In this document: positions 5,384 through 5,570 of the stretch, one piece after another
Numbering within the stretch: the first letter of the stretch is position 1
How the letters are laid out: each line of letters opens with the position of its first letter
NCBI RefSeq assembly: GCF_022780145.1
Contig: NZ_JALEXO010000172.1
Coordinates: 1-5,570 of the forward strand
Length of the DNA: 5,570 bases
Reading direction: 5' to 3'
DNA from: Intestinibacter sp.
GTDB lineage: Bacteria > Bacillota > Clostridia > Peptostreptococcales > Peptostreptococcaceae
Made by a program: the position numbers and the translations under genes
The notes under the pieces: generated by a model
Told to the model about the DNA's origin: nothing
The model's input: only the letters and a program-made list of their open reading frames with translations
The model's database searches: none

Positions 5384-5393
5384 TATATAGATT

Positions 5394-5426
5394 AAAAAAA
5401 GTAGGAGCATTTGCCCCTACTTTTTT
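5394..5426. terminator. Bidirectional intrinsic terminator between convergent genes
   Basis: The stem GTAGGAGC / GCCCCTAC (one mismatch, ATTT loop, 5401-5420) is flanked by seven A residues on the left and six T residues on the right. It can therefore end transcription of ydiF on the plus strand and of the converging gene on the minus strand. It lies 10 nt after the ydiF stop codon. Confidence 0.9.
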
Positions 5427-5439
5427 GTTATAAATATAT

Positions 5440-5570
5440 TTAATTCATTAATTTTTCTACTTCAGATGGATCAAGGCCTGTAGATTTCACTATTGTATCT
5501 TTGTCTAAACCTATATTAATCATAGATTTAGCTATTTCAATAGCTTTCTCATTTTTACCTTCCTCGATGC
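5440..5570 (-). CDS. C-terminal tail of a probable PD-(D/E)XK nuclease / Rpn-type transposase-family protein (partial)
   Basis: Only the last 42 codons are in the window; the stop codon is at 5442-5440 and the 5' part lies beyond the right edge. The tail reads EEGKNEKAIEIAKSMINIGL, then a helix-turn-helix-like ending TGLDPSEVEKLMN. This pattern (EG-K-EKA-EIAK, a GL-x5-I segment, then TGL-x3-EVEKL) is typical of the C-terminus of Rpn/YhgA-type recombination-promoting nucleases and related putative transposases common in clostridia. The catalytic nuclease core cannot be seen, so the assignment rests on the tail alone. It converges on ydiF across a shared terminator. Such genes are often present in many copies, so this may mark an accessory boundary. 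Confidence 0.65.
   Translation of the reverse strand, partial: IEEGKNEKAIEIAKSMINIGLDKDTIVKSTGLDPSEVEKLMN

Overview
The window is AT-rich DNA (roughly one third G+C) from an anaerobic, low-GC Firmicute, most likely a clostridial or Peptostreptococcaceae-type bacterium. The support is strong AGGAGG-type ribosome binding sites, ATA/AGA-rich codon use, clostridial 2[4Fe-4S] ferredoxins, a Ni-dependent carbon monoxide dehydrogenase, and a Rex repressor divergent from a YdiF-type ABC-F protein. From memory, Bacillus and Clostridioides difficile also keep rex close to this ABC-F gene, and C. difficile has a cooS nearby; this was not checked.

Layout: (1) 1-1520, minus strand: the first ~506 codons of cooS, 3' end cut by the window. 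(2) 1521-1778: divergent regulatory region with a cooS promoter, a cooS leader with two competing hairpins, and a good ferredoxin promoter. (3) 1779-2258, plus strand: two tandem 56-residue ferredoxins with an intrinsic terminator between them and a second one after them. (4) 2259-2607: a gene-poor spacer holding a GC-rich 66-bp island with two look-alike hairpins, then AT-rich DNA with small inverted repeats. (5) 2608-3234, minus strand: rex. (6) 3235-3466: overlapping divergent promoters for rex and ydiF with a Rex-box-like 18-bp palindrome on top of both. (7) 3467-5383, plus strand: a complete ABC-F protein (YdiF type), then a terminator that works in both directions. (8) 5440-5570, minus strand: the C-terminal tail of what looks like a PD-(D/E)XK nuclease / Rpn-type transposase-family protein.

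The parts fit a redox module. CooS interconverts CO and CO2 and exchanges electrons with ferredoxin; two ferredoxin genes lie divergent to it; Rex senses the NADH/NAD+ ratio. That Rex controls its own promoter and ydiF is suggested by the palindrome. No full Rex box was found in the cooS/ferredoxin promoter region, so control of those genes by Rex is not shown here. I see no clear new defence or mobile system. The least explained items are the GC-rich hairpin island at 2270-2335, the cooS leader hairpins, the atypical CooS active-site surroundings and the terminator between the two ferredoxins.
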